A DNA stretch of 64,000 nucleotides from positions 7,110,501 to 7,174,500 of the forward strand of contig NZ_CP022222.1 of assembly GCF_009930815.1 (NCBI RefSeq), in the 5' to 3' direction. The first letter of the stretch is position 1; every line of letters starts with the position of its first letter. This document shows, in pieces, positions 17,327-28,237 of this stretch. The DNA is from Bradyrhizobium sp. CCBAU 051011 (GTDB lineage Bacteria > Pseudomonadota > Alphaproteobacteria > Rhizobiales > Xanthobacteraceae). The position numbers and the translations under genes are program-made. The notes beneath the pieces were generated by a model, which saw nothing but the letters and a program-made list of their open reading frames with translations, had not been told where the DNA came from and did no database searches.

Positions 17327-18925
17327 CTAGATCGGCACGGTCTTCGGCCGCTTCCACCGTACCCAGCCGGCAACGATCAGGCTGGTGAGCGTAAACGCTG
17401 TAAAGACCGTGGTGATAATGCCGATGCCGAGCGTAACGGCGAAGCCGCGGACCGGGCCGGTGCCGATGTAGAACAGCACCGCAGCGGCGATGAAGGTGGT
17501 GATGTTGGAGTCCAGAATAGTCGCCAATGCGCGCCGGAATCCCGCGTCGATCGCCGAAATCGCGTTGCGGCCGTGGCGGAGCTCTTCCCGGATGCGCTCA
17601 TAGATCAGCACGTTGGAGTCGACCGCGATGCCGACTGTCAGCACGACACCGGCGATGCCGGGCAGCGTCAGGGTGGCGTTGAGCAGCGAAAGGATGCCGA
17701 AGATCATCGCGACGTTGATGGCGACCGCGATGTTGGCGAACACACCGAACAGTCGGTAGGTCACCAGCATGAACACGATGACCATGATGGAGCCGACATA
17801 GGCCGCCAGTTTGCCCTTCTCGATCGAGTCCTGGCCGAGGCCCGGGCCCACGGTACGCTCTTCGACGACGGTGAGCGGCGCAGGCAGTGCGCCGGCCCGC
17901 AGGAGCAGCGCGAGTTCGTTGGCGGCCTGGACGGTGAAACTGCCGGAAATCTGCCCCTGCCCGCCGGTGATCGGCTCGCGGATTACGGGCGCAGAGATCA
18001 CCTTGTTATCGAGGACAATGGCAAACGGCTGCCCGACATTCTCCGACGTCGCCTGAGCGAACTTGCGCGAGCCCGAAGTGTTAAACTTGAAGCTCACGAT
18101 CGGCTCGTTGGTGCGCTGGTCGAAGCCCGGCTGCGCATCGGTCAGGTCGCCGCCGGAAACCAGAACCTGTCGCTTGATGACGTAAGGCACCTTCGGCGGT
18201 TGCTCGCTCATCAGGACTTCCGAATCGGCCGGCACCCGTCCCGCCTGCGCCTGATCCGGCGAGACCGACGAATCGACCATGCGGAATTCCATCTTGGCGG
18301 TCTGGCCAAGGATGCGCTTCAGCTCGGTCGGGTCCTGCAGACCCGGCACCTGAACCAGAATGCGGTCGGTGCCCTGCCGCTGGATCAACGGCTCCACCGT
18401 ACCCAACTGGTTGATACGGCGTTCGACGATCTGGATCGACTGCTCGTTCGTTTGCCGTATGCGTTCGGTGATCGCCGCTTGCGGCACCACAAGGCGGATC
18501 AAGCCACCGCCGGCGTCTGAAACCTCGAGGCTTCGCTGCCCGCTGGAGCCGAGCAGCCCGCCGAGCGGCTGCGATAGCTCACGCAACTTGGGGAGTGCCG
18601 CCTGAAGGTCGCTCTCCTTGATGCGGACTTCGACGGCGTCGCCGCGCACAGCAAGACCGGTGTAACCGATCTTGGCTTCGCGCAGCACGCGGCGGGCTTC
18701 GTCGCGAACCTGATCCAGTCTTTCCTTCTTGATGTAATTGGTATCGAGTTCGAGTAGCAGGTACGAGCCGCCCTGCAAATCGAGGCCGAGCACGATGTGG
18801 CGTTGCGCCCAGACCGGCCAGGTCTTCACCCGCTCCTGGGAAAAGAAGTTCGGAACCGCGAACAGGCAGACGATCAGCGCCGTCAGAATGATCGCCAGCG
18901 CCTTCCACCGCGAGAAATACAGCAT
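17327..18925 (-). CDS. secD: Protein translocase subunit SecD
   Basis: A 532-residue subunit of SecDF-YajC. It has an N-terminal membrane helix, then LGLDLQGGSYLLLELD, a large periplasmic P1 region with the head domain (about residues 50-350), and five C-terminal helices. These include GIAVDSNVLIYERIREELRHG, containing the conserved Asp used for proton translocation. The length is that of the short alphaproteobacterial form. The order yajC-secD-secF is the standard operon; gaps are 54 bp and 10 bp. Confidence 0.98.
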   Translation of the reverse strand: MLYFSRWKALAIILTALIVCLFAVPNFFSQERVKTWPVWAQRHIVLGLDLQGGSYLLLELDTNYIKKERLDQVRDEARRVLREAKIGYTGLAVRGDAVEVRIKESDLQAALPKLRELSQPLGGLLGSSGQRSLEVSDAGGGLIRLVVPQAAITERIRQTNEQSIQIVERRINQLGTVEPLIQRQGTDRILVQVPGLQDPTELKRILGQTAKMEFRMVDSSVSPDQAQAGRVPADSEVLMSEQPPKVPYVIKRQVLVSGGDLTDAQPGFDQRTNEPIVSFKFNTSGSRKFAQATSENVGQPFAIVLDNKVISAPVIREPITGGQGQISGSFTVQAANELALLLRAGALPAPLTVVEERTVGPGLGQDSIEKGKLAAYVGSIMVIVFMLVTYRLFGVFANIAVAINVAMIFGILSLLNATLTLPGIAGVVLTVGIAVDSNVLIYERIREELRHGRNAISAIDAGFRRALATILDSNITTFIAAAVLFYIGTGPVRGFAVTLGIGIITTVFTAFTLTSLIVAGWVRWKRPKTVPI

Positions 18926-18979
18926 CGAGTAGACCCGTCACTTCCAGGAAAATGCGCCGCTACGAGCAGCGCGCAAAAC

Positions 18980-19342
18980 TCAGCTCGCGGACGTCTCGTC
19001 CTTGGCCTCACTCTTTTCCTTGGCCGGCTCGCCCTTGGTGCGGACGCCCGAGATCATCTGCCGCATCTGCCGAACCCGGACGCCGTCCGAAATTTCGAAC
19101 TCGATCTGGTCGTCGTCCACCACCTTGGTCACCTTGCCTACCAGGCCGCCCGAGGTGACGACCGTGTCGCCGCGGCGGATGTTTTTGACCAGCTCCTGGT
19201 GATCCTTGATCTTCTTCTGCTGCGGCCGCAGAATCAGGAAGTACATGATCACGAAGATCAGCGCGAACGGCAGCAGCGACATCAACATGCTGTTGGCATC
19301 GCCGCCGGCTGCAGCCTGGGCGTACGCAGGGGTAATCAGCAT
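18980..19342 (-). CDS. yajC: Preprotein translocase accessory subunit YajC
   Basis: A 120-residue single-pass membrane protein. After a short N-terminus the helix LPFALIFVIMYFLILRPQQKK is followed by the cytosolic KIKDHQELVKNIRRGDTVVTSGGLVGKV block typical of YajC, and an acidic-basic tail. It is the first gene of the yajC-secDF-DUF498-NDUFAF6-like operon. The divergent DUF815 gene starts 194 bp away. Confidence 0.96.
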   Translation of the reverse strand: MLITPAYAQAAAGGDANSMLMSLLPFALIFVIMYFLILRPQQKKIKDHQELVKNIRRGDTVVTSGGLVGKVTKVVDDDQIEFEISDGVRVRQMRQMISGVRTKGEPAKEKSEAKDETSAS

Positions 19343-19536
19343 TCGAACAATCCTCGTGAGACGGAAAAGAACCGGCCATGCCTGGGCTTAGCGCCTTGGG
19401 CAAATCGCCGGTCCGGGCAAATTCGCGCGGACTATAGCGGCGGCGGGCCCAATTGCAACGTGGCCGGCCCTCTCATTTAGGCCGCTTGCGGGACCTTCCA
19501 AGGCCCGTTAAGGCTGCGCGGTCAGGAACTCCAAAA

Positions 19537-20508
19537 ATGTCGAAAAAAGCCAAGAAAACAGCGGCTCGCGCCGCCCCCAAGGCGGCCTCGCGAGCCCTTG
19601 CAAAAACCGCGACAAAACGTCCGGCAAACAGCCTTAACGGCGCCACGGCCGAGCGGATCGCGACTGCGCTGGAGGCCATCGCCGGTCACCTTTCCGCAGC
19701 CTCTCCGGCGGCGGGAAGCCTTGAGTCGTTCGGATCTGCCGACGCCTTCGTCTGGCATCCGGACGGACGCCTTTCGCCGGTGCCGCGCGTCAGCCGCGTC
19801 GACCTCGGCCTGCTTCGGGGTATCGACCGGATGCGCGACATCCTGATCGAAAATACCGAGCGCTTTGCCGATGGACTGCCCGCGAACAACGCCCTGCTCT
19901 GGGGCGCGCGCGGCATGGGCAAGTCATCGCTGGTGAAGGCAACTCACGCCAATATCAATATCGACCGCAAGCCGGCCGACCGGCTCAAGCTGATCGAGAT
20001 CCACCGCGAGGACATCGAGAGCCTGCCCGGCCTGATGGACCTCCTGCGCAGCTCCGATTTCCGCTTCATCGTGTTTTGCGACGACCTCTCGTTTGACGGT
20101 AACGACGCCTCCTACAAGTCACTCAAGGCGGTGCTGGAAGGCGGCATCGAGGGTCGTCCCGACAACGTCATCCTCTACGCCACCTCGAACCGGCGGCACC
20201 TGCTGGCGCGCGAGATGATCGAGAACGAGCGCTCGACCGCGATCAATCCGGGCGAAGCGGTCGAGGAAAAGGTATCGCTGTCGGATCGCTTTGGCCTGTG
20301 GCTCGGCTTTCACCGCTGCAGCCAGGACGAATACCTCGCCATGGTCCGCGGCTATTGCGGCCATTTCGGCATCAAGATCGCCGACGACGAGCTGGAGCGC
20401 GAGGCGCTGGAATGGTCGACCACCCGCGGCTCCCGCTCGGGCCGCGTGGCCTGGCAGTTCACGCAGGAGCTGGCGGGACGGCTGGGTGTGAGGTTGACGG
20501 GGAAGTAG
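19537..20508 (+). CDS. DUF815-family AAA ATPase
   Basis: A 323-residue protein; the ATG at 19537 follows AGGAACT. The N-terminal 30 residues are Lys/Ala-rich and disordered. The ATPase core has Walker A GARGMGKSS at about residues 123-131, Walker B FIVFCDDLSF at about 177-186, a sensor-1 YATSNRRHL and an arginine near ENERSTAIN. This fits DUF815, a AAA+ group near the DnaA/IstB class. The role is unknown; regulation or remodelling of a partner protein is possible. It is monocistronic and divergent from yajC. Confidence 0.9.
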   Translation: MSKKAKKTAARAAPKAASRALAKTATKRPANSLNGATAERIATALEAIAGHLSAASPAAGSLESFGSADAFVWHPDGRLSPVPRVSRVDLGLLRGIDRMRDILIENTERFADGLPANNALLWGARGMGKSSLVKATHANINIDRKPADRLKLIEIHREDIESLPGLMDLLRSSDFRFIVFCDDLSFDGNDASYKSLKAVLEGGIEGRPDNVILYATSNRRHLLAREMIENERSTAINPGEAVEEKVSLSDRFGLWLGFHRCSQDEYLAMVRGYCGHFGIKIADDELEREALEWSTTRGSRSGRVAWQFTQELAGRLGVRLTGK

Positions 20509-20520
20509 GCGCTGCGAGCC

Positions 20521-20646
20521 CGTAGCCAGGATGGAGCGCAGCGCAATCCGGGATCAGTCTGGGCCGTTGAGAGACCGGTCCCGGATTTCGCGGAGCCTGT
20601 CATCGGGCGCGCATTCGCGCGACCCGTTGGCTCCAACCGGGCTACG
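20521..20646. repeat. REP-like palindrome, family B, chimeric with the nested 39-bp module
   Basis: The left arm CGTAGCCAGGATGGAGCGCA and GCAATCCGGGAT pairs with TCCCGGATTTCGC and CTCCAACCGGGCTACG. Between TTCGC and CTC lies the 39-bp module at 20592-20630, identical to that at 1036-1074 of a family A element. A normal family B copy at 23442 has TGCG at this place. Confidence 0.9.
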
Positions 20647-20663
20647 CGTACACGGCTAGCCGC

Positions 20664-22043
20664 TCACGCCCCGTTCAGGAATTGAAGCGGGTCAACCGGC
20701 GAAGATCCCTTGCGGATCTCGAAGTGGAGTTGCGGCGACCCCACCTCGCCCGATTGACCCGACTTGGCAATGATCTGGCCGCGCTTGATCGTGTCGCCGC
20801 GCTTCACCAGCAGTTCACTCGCATGGGCATATGCGGTGACGTAACCGTTGGAGTGCCGCACTAGAACCAGATTGCCGTAACCCTTCAGCTCGTTGCCGGA
20901 ATAGGCGACCACGCCGTCTTCCGCGGCCTTCACCGGCGTGCCTTCCGGCACCGCCAGGTTGATGCCGTCATTGGCCTTGCCGTTGGTCTTGGCGCCGTAG
21001 CTGGTGATCACCTTGCCGCGCACCGGCCAGCGGAAGGTCGGCAGCGCGCCGGTGGCTTCGCTGGGCTTGACCGAAGCCTGCTCGACGACAGGCTTTTCTT
21101 CCGTGACATTGGTGGTGGCGGAAGCCAGCCGCGCGCTCTGCGGCGGGCCACCGACCGAGGCCATCTTGGTGGCCGGCGCCGCAACCGGCGCGGCCGGCTG
21201 GGCGGGGGCTGCAGCGAGGACGGGCTGCGCCACGGGAGCCGCGGCCGCGGACTTCGAACCGGGCACGGTAAGCTTCATGCCAAGGCTGAGCTTGGCGGAT
21301 TGATCGAGGTTGTTGGCCCTGGCGAGTTCGGTCACCGGCACATTGTTCCGGCGCGCGATGCTCATCAGCGTATCGCCGCGATTGACGACATGGACGCTCG
21401 GCGCGGCCACCGCAGCGGCAACCGGCTTGCTGGCCGGGGCTGCAGGTGCCGGCACGGGTGTAGCCGCCGCCGTCTGCCGCGGAATGATCAGTTGCTGGCC
21501 GGGCGACAGCACGCGTGGCCCCTTGTAGCCGTTGGCCTGCAGGATCGCGGCGGCGGACACGTTGTAGCGCTTCGCCAGAATGTCGAGCGTGTCGCTGGTG
21601 CCGACGATGATCGTCGTGCCGCCCTGCCCAGCAGCCGGACGGGCGGCCGCGACCGAGCGCGGCGGCACCGTGGCGGTGGTCTCGATGGGCGGATTGGACG
21701 GCGGCGCATAGGATGAAACCCCACGCCCTCCTCCAGACACCCCGCTCGGGCTCGCCGGATAGGCGGGCGGTGCAGCGACGGCAGGCGGCGGCAGGGCTTG
21801 GGACTGGAATTGCGGCGCCGACGACTGCGGCCGGGCATATTGCGGCAGATCGCGGCGTTCAGCGGCGGGCGCGCGTACCGAACCGGTCGCTTCGGGCTGA
21901 GAGGCAAAGGGATTGGAGAACGAGCTATCGGAAAAGCGCGTCTGCATATCGGCGCTGCAGCCGGCAAAGCCGACCGACATCAGCGTCAGCACCGCGACCT
22001 GCGGCACCCGACGCGAGCGAAGCAACTCGGCGAGACGGGACAT
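20664..22043 (-). CDS. nlpD: NlpD-like LysM/LytM lipoprotein (degenerate M23)
   Basis: A 459-residue lipoprotein with lipobox FAGC (Cys at about 29). A Pro/Ala-rich linker leads to LysM domain 1 (about 144-188) and LysM domain 2 (about 216-261), then a C-terminal M23/LytM domain (338-455). The zinc ligands of active M23 enzymes are changed: the usual H-x-x-x-D appears as N358 to N362 (ANDGINLA) and the final H-x-H as Q-L-H. It is therefore probably an amidase activator like NlpD or EnvC rather than an endopeptidase. The order with pcm and surE matches the surE-pcm-nlpD cluster of proteobacteria. Confidence 0.9.
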   Translation of the reverse strand: MSRLAELLRSRRVPQVAVLTLMSVGFAGCSADMQTRFSDSSFSNPFASQPEATGSVRAPAAERRDLPQYARPQSSAPQFQSQALPPPAVAAPPAYPASPSGVSGGGRGVSSYAPPSNPPIETTATVPPRSVAAARPAAGQGGTTIIVGTSDTLDILAKRYNVSAAAILQANGYKGPRVLSPGQQLIIPRQTAAATPVPAPAAPASKPVAAAVAAPSVHVVNRGDTLMSIARRNNVPVTELARANNLDQSAKLSLGMKLTVPGSKSAAAAPVAQPVLAAAPAQPAAPVAAPATKMASVGGPPQSARLASATTNVTEEKPVVEQASVKPSEATGALPTFRWPVRGKVITSYGAKTNGKANDGINLAVPEGTPVKAAEDGVVAYSGNELKGYGNLVLVRHSNGYVTAYAHASELLVKRGDTIKRGQIIAKSGQSGEVGSPQLHFEIRKGSSPVDPLQFLNGA

Positions 22044-22152
22044 GGTTACTCACTCGTACGCAACAAAATACTGTTTTGAGTAAACACGTACCGAGTAAAT
22101 AACCGCTTAACCCTTGGAATAAGATGTTGGCGGGAACCGCCAATCCGGGATT

Positions 22153-22797
22153 CTACAGCTCGCGGGCTATTCCCGGCAGCGCCGGGACGAAGCGGACATC
22201 AACCAATTCCTTGCGATCAAAACCGCTGTCCGTCCTGGTCATCCGGACCAGCGTCTGGGTGCCGTGATGGGGCCCGACCGGAGCGATCAGGATGCCGCCC
22301 GGCACCAGCCGCTCCAGCAGCTTTTCGGGAATCTGTTCCATCGCCGCCGTCACGATGATGCGGTCGAAGTCACCGGCGCCCGGCGGAATGTCAAAACCGT
22401 CGCCGAGCATCACCTCGATATTGAAATAGCCGAGCGCTTCAAGCCGGTCGCGCGCCGTATCCGCCAGCGTCCGGTAGCGTTCGATTGTCAGGACATGCGT
22501 GCACAACCGCGACAGCACCGCGGCCTGGTAGCCGGAGCCGGTACCAATCTCGAGCACCTTGTGGCTCTTCTGCAGTTGCAACTGCTCGGTCATGTAGGCG
22601 ACCACGAAGGGCTGGCTGATCGTTTGCCCGCAGGCGATGCCGAGCGCGCTGTCGCGGTAGGCATGATCGCGATCGCCCGCCGTCACGAAAGCCTCGCGGG
22701 GCACCGCCTCCATGGCTCGCAGCACCGCCTGGTCGCTGATCCCCCGCCGCCGCAGGGTGAGCTGAAACATCATCTTCTCGGGGGGTTCTTGCGACAT
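22153..22797 (-). CDS. pcm: Protein-L-isoaspartate O-methyltransferase
   Basis: Methylates isoaspartyl residues in damaged proteins using S-adenosylmethionine so that they revert to aspartate. It has 214 residues, the usual size. Motifs: the substrate-side [24 protein letters not shown] motif [17 protein letters not shown] at about residues 81-96, motif [11 protein letters not shown] and motif [15 protein letters not shown]. The first ATG (22797) is taken; an internal Met at residue 9 is an alternative. Its neighbour nlpD lies 109 bp downstream on the same strand. Confidence 0.97.
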   Translation of the reverse strand: MSQEPPEKMMFQLTLRRRGISDQAVLRAMEAVPREAFVTAGDRDHAYRDSALGIACGQTISQPFVVAYMTEQLQLQKSHKVLEIGTGSGYQAAVLSRLCTHVLTIERYRTLADTARDRLEALGYFNIEVMLGDGFDIPPGAGDFDRIIVTAAMEQIPEKLLERLVPGGILIAPVGPHHGTQTLVRMTRTDSGFDRKELVDVRFVPALPGIAREL

Positions 22798-23051
22798 TGC
22801 GGTCTCGTGGCGGGACTCAGCCGCTAATCCAATGCATCAGCTTCGCCGAGATGTAATAGCGTCCGCGCATTTAAGGAACGATTTCCTCAAGATTGTGGTT
22901 CCGGCGCCGGAACCACGGGTCGCCTCCCGGCGTTAGGGCACGGAAAAATCCCTCGCAAGAAGTCCATTCGCGGGGCCACCCGTCCATGTCGACATTGCAA
23001 CCAAGGACGTTTTTTGCGAACCTCGACGCTGGGAAGGGCAAGGAATCCATC

Positions 23052-23429
23052 ATGGTAATGACACGGCCGGCGGGCTGTTCTGTTTTCCTCGTCGAGGATG
23101 AGGTCATGATCCGGATGATGGTCGCCGACATGCTGGAAGAGCTGGGCCATACCGTCGCTGCCGAGGCCGGCGAAATCGGCGAAGCAGTCAAGCTGGTACA
23201 ATCGACCGAATTCGATCTCGCGATTCTCGACGTCAACGTCAACGGCAAGGTGATCACGCCGGTGGCGGAGTTGATTACCGCGCGCAACCGCCCCTTCATC
23301 TTTGCAACCGGCTACGGCTCCTCCGGCCTACCCCAGGAATATCGCGACCGCCCCGCGCTACAGAAGCCTTTCCAACTGGAAACGCTGGCGCAGGTGATCG
23401 CCTCTACGTTGAAGAGTGCGCCAGTTTAG
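23052..23429 (+). CDS. Single-domain response regulator (receiver domain)
   Basis: A 125-residue protein with AAGGA 7 bp before the ATG at 23052. It is a lone CheY-type REC domain. The acidic pair E15-D16 (LVEDE), phospho-acceptor D60 (LAILDVNVNGK), switch T86 (FATGYG) and K105 (LQKPF) are all in place, so it should be phosphorylatable. There is no output domain and no histidine kinase nearby. It sits on the opposite strand inside the nlpD-pcm / surE cluster, so it is probably a later insertion in the locus. Confidence 0.93.
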   Translation: MVMTRPAGCSVFLVEDEVMIRMMVADMLEELGHTVAAEAGEIGEAVKLVQSTEFDLAILDVNVNGKVITPVAELITARNRPFIFATGYGSSGLPQEYRDRPALQKPFQLETLAQVIASTLKSAPV

Positions 23430-23441
23430 GCCGCTTCGCGT

Positions 23442-23530
23442 TAGCCCGGATGGAGCCGCAGCGCAATCCGGGATAGTTCGTCAGCTTGCGGCACCATCCC
23501 CGGATTTCGCTGCGCTCCACCCGGGCTACC
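23442..23530. repeat. REP-like palindrome, family B, full copy
   Basis: TAGCCCGGATGGAGCCGCAG and CGCAATCCGGGAT pair with CCCCGGATTTCGCTGCGCTC and CACCCGGGCTACC. It lies between the convergent receiver-domain gene and surE and is the best reference copy for family B. Confidence 0.88.
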
Positions 23531-23535
23531 GTTCA

Positions 23536-24303
23536 TCACTTCAACGTCGTCATCAGCTCTTCTGAAAACGCTTCATCCGTGCGGTCCAGCCGCAGCGGCG
23601 TGACTGAGACGTAGCGCGCCGCAAGCGCCGCGAGATCAGTGCCTTCGGCTGGCGTATCCATCATCGCGGCGCGCTCGAAACCGATCCAGAAATAGGGATT
23701 GCCGCGGCCGTCGTGCCGCTTGTCGACCTTGAGGAAGCCGAGGTTGCGCTTGCCCTGCCGCGTGACACTGATACCCTTGACCTGGTCGGGCGTGCAGGCA
23801 GGAAAATTGACGTTGATCACCGTGTTCTTCGGCACCCCCGCATCGATCACCTTGCGCAGGATGCCTGGACCAAATTTCAGTGCGGTGTCCCACAGCGGCG
23901 CGTGACGGGTCTCGATGGAAAATTCCTGGCTCAGCGCGAATGACGGGATGCCCAGAATGGTGCCTTCGAGCGCGCCCGCGATGGTGCCGGAATAGACGAC
24001 GTCCTCCGCGACATTGCGGCCCTTGTTGACGCCCGACAGCACGAGATCGGGCATCTTCTCGCCGAGGATGTGGCGCGAGCCCATGATCACGCAATCGGTC
24101 GGCGTGCCCCGTACCGCGAAATGGCGCGGACCGACTTCGCGCAAGCGCAGCGGATCGTTCAGCGACAGCGAATGCGATACGCCGGACTGATCGAGCTCCG
24201 GCGCCACGATCCAGACGTCGTCGGACAGCGCGCGGGCGATCTCCTCGACGATCTTCAGACCCGGCGCATGGATGCCGTCGTCGTTGGTGCAGAGAATTCG
24301 CAT
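23536..24303 (-). CDS. surE: 5'/3'-nucleotidase SurE
   Basis: Stationary-phase survival phosphatase acting on nucleoside monophosphates and short polyphosphates. It has 255 residues. The signature start [16 protein letters not shown] holds the metal-binding D-D, followed by [21 protein letters not shown], the conserved GTPTDCV and [24 protein letters not shown]. It belongs functionally with pcm and nlpD, though the receiver-domain gene and a repeat separate them here. It is followed upstream by the hypothetical gene at 24400. Confidence 0.97.
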   Translation of the reverse strand: MRILCTNDDGIHAPGLKIVEEIARALSDDVWIVAPELDQSGVSHSLSLNDPLRLREVGPRHFAVRGTPTDCVIMGSRHILGEKMPDLVLSGVNKGRNVAEDVVYSGTIAGALEGTILGIPSFALSQEFSIETRHAPLWDTALKFGPGILRKVIDAGVPKNTVINVNFPACTPDQVKGISVTRQGKRNLGFLKVDKRHDGRGNPYFWIGFERAAMMDTPAEGTDLAALAARYVSVTPLRLDRTDEAFSEELMTTLK

Positions 24304-24399
24304 CCGTCAAAATGCCTTCTGTTTCAGATTGGGGCGGGCTCTTGCCTTTGGGCGTCGTCTTATCCGGCTATCGCGGCCGAGGCAAACCGGCCCGATTCC

Positions 24400-24855
24400 T
24401 CATGTTTTCTTCATCCAGACCCGCCAGGGGCGCGCGAATCTGGCGCCGCCATCGATTTTCATCTGCAGATCTGGCGATGCCGGTTGCGCCATTTCGACGG
24501 GCGCAGGCGGCGGTATCGCTGGCAGCGCCGGCGCCGCTTGCTCAGGATCACTGATAGCCGGCAGCTCTAGCTTCAGCGGTAGTGCGACGGGATCGATCGC
24601 CGGGATCGGCGCAGCTATCGGCTCCGACCCCGGCTCCGGCTGCTTGTGCCGCGTCCGCGCAACCGCCAGCCCCTTGTCGAAATCCGCAGCGTTGAGCCAC
24701 TCCTTGACACGCATCCGATCGATCAGATCGTCGTCCCACAGGCGCGCCACTTCGATGTCGAAGGCGCCCATCAGCCGCTGGTCGATCAATTGCATCCCGT
24801 GGCCAGTGACAGCCCATTGCCTCCCGATCCAAAGGATGTCGCGATGCAATGCCAT
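24400..24855 (-). CDS. Hypothetical protein between serS and surE
   Basis: A 151-residue protein that starts 12 bp after the serS stop on the same strand, so it is probably cotranscribed with serS. The N-terminal 65 residues look ordered (HRDILWIGRQWAVTGHGMQLIDQRL then FDIEVARLWDDDLIDRMRV). The rest is a Pro/Ala-rich tail of low complexity ending PWRVWMKKT. There is no signal peptide. I do not recognise a family. Codon use matches the neighbours and the frame is open with no competing frame. Confidence 0.65.
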   Translation of the reverse strand: MALHRDILWIGRQWAVTGHGMQLIDQRLMGAFDIEVARLWDDDLIDRMRVKEWLNAADFDKGLAVARTRHKQPEPGSEPIAAPIPAIDPVALPLKLELPAISDPEQAAPALPAIPPPAPVEMAQPASPDLQMKIDGGARFARPWRVWMKKT

Positions 24856-24867
24856 TCGTGCCTTGCG

Positions 24868-27130
<2,263 letters not shown>

Positions 27131-27134
<4 letters not shown>

Positions 27135-27649
27135 GACGCTTTGGCGTCCTTGAGGATGTCGGGCGCCGGCGGTGCAACGTCCTGTGGCGTGGGCTGAACT
27201 TCGCGCGTGATTGCCAGCGGCTCGGACACCGCCGCATGCGCTTCCGCCTCGACAAAGGTCTCAGGCGTTGGCGCGGCCGGTGTTGTCGGGGTGACGGGTT
27301 CGCCGATAGCGCCCGCCACCTGAGCGTCGTTGGCGGGGGCAGCGGCCGGCTTGTCGATGTCGCCGATCTGCAGGGCGTCGTTGACGTCCTTTTGCAGCGA
27401 GGTCATGACGCTGGCCGGGGAAAGCGCGGTTGCGGTGTCCTTGACCTCGTCAAAGCTCTTCTTCAGGTCGGCCATTTCGGCCTCGCGCATGGCTTCCTGG
27501 AACTGACCCTGGAATTCGGACGCCATCTTGCGCGCCTTGCCCATCCATTGCCCGACCATGCGCAGCACGCCCGGCAGCTCTTTCGGGCCGATGGCAATCA
27601 GCGCGACGACCGCGATGACGACCAGTTCACTCCACCCGATGTCGAACAT
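27131..27649 (-). CDS. tatB: Sec-independent protein translocase TatB
   Basis: A 172-residue protein with the ATG at 27649 ([26 protein letters not shown]). The short membrane helix, GP hinge with conserved Glu, and amphipathic helix ([20 protein letters not shown]) define TatB. A long acidic, Pro/Ala-rich cytosolic tail follows. It is coupled to tatC by a 4-bp overlap and lies 116 bp after tatA. Confidence 0.95.
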
Positions 27650-27765
27650 GAATTCTTCCGCTCGCGCGAGGCGTCCGCGCCCCAATCCTACTTAGCAAGA
27701 TTTGGGACCGCCTGCGCCTTTTCTCAACCGGCGTCTATCAGCCAAGCCCGGTTCAAGATGCCCGG

Positions 27766-28008
27766 TTAGACGGCCTTGCTGCCGACGTCCGTCCGCGCCG
27801 CGGTCGGCGCCGGCGTCGCATTGTGATCGATGGTCTTCACCGGTTCAGCGGGCTTTTCGGCTTCCTTGGTGTCGTCCTGCATGCCCTTCTTGAAGGCCTT
27901 GATGCCCTGCGCGACATCGCCCATCAGGTCCGAAATCTTGCCGCGGCCGAACAGTAGCAGGACCACTGCGATCACGACGATCCAGTGCCAAATGCTAAGA
28001 GAACCCAT
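27766..28008 (-). CDS. tatA: Sec-independent protein translocase TatA
   Basis: An 80-residue pore-forming Tat subunit starting at ATG 28008 after a GGAGGGTTGCAGG ribosome site. It has helix [16 protein letters not shown], hinge [10 protein letters not shown] and amphipathic helix [13 protein letters not shown], followed by an acidic then Pro/Ala tail. It is the first gene of the tatABC set. The 229-bp gap upstream to scpB probably contains the tat promoter or a readthrough region. Confidence 0.96.
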   Translation of the reverse strand: MGSLSIWHWIVVIAVVLLLFGRGKISDLMGDVAQGIKAFKKGMQDDTKEAEKPAEPVKTIDHNATPAPTAARTDVGSKAV

Positions 28009-28237
28009 CCTGCAACCCTCCAAAAGAGACGGCCGGCTTCCGGCCAAGCTTTGGCGGAAGGTAGGCCCGAGAGGTGTCAAAAACAAGGACCCATGCCGCG
28101 GCAAATCGCTGTCGCGGCTACGTATTATGGCTACCGTTAACCCGCCTTCCGGGAGAAAACGGCGCCTGCCTGGGACCGGAACATGCCCGGAAACAAAATC
28201 GCGAAAACAACCCCATGCAAAGTAGAACGCGCCGCTC

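Noticed and set aside
17318..18520. Long plus-strand frame opposite secD
   Set aside because: It mirrors the strong secD coding frame, has a His/Arg/Asp-rich translation typical of an antisense frame in GC-rich DNA, and has no ribosome site.
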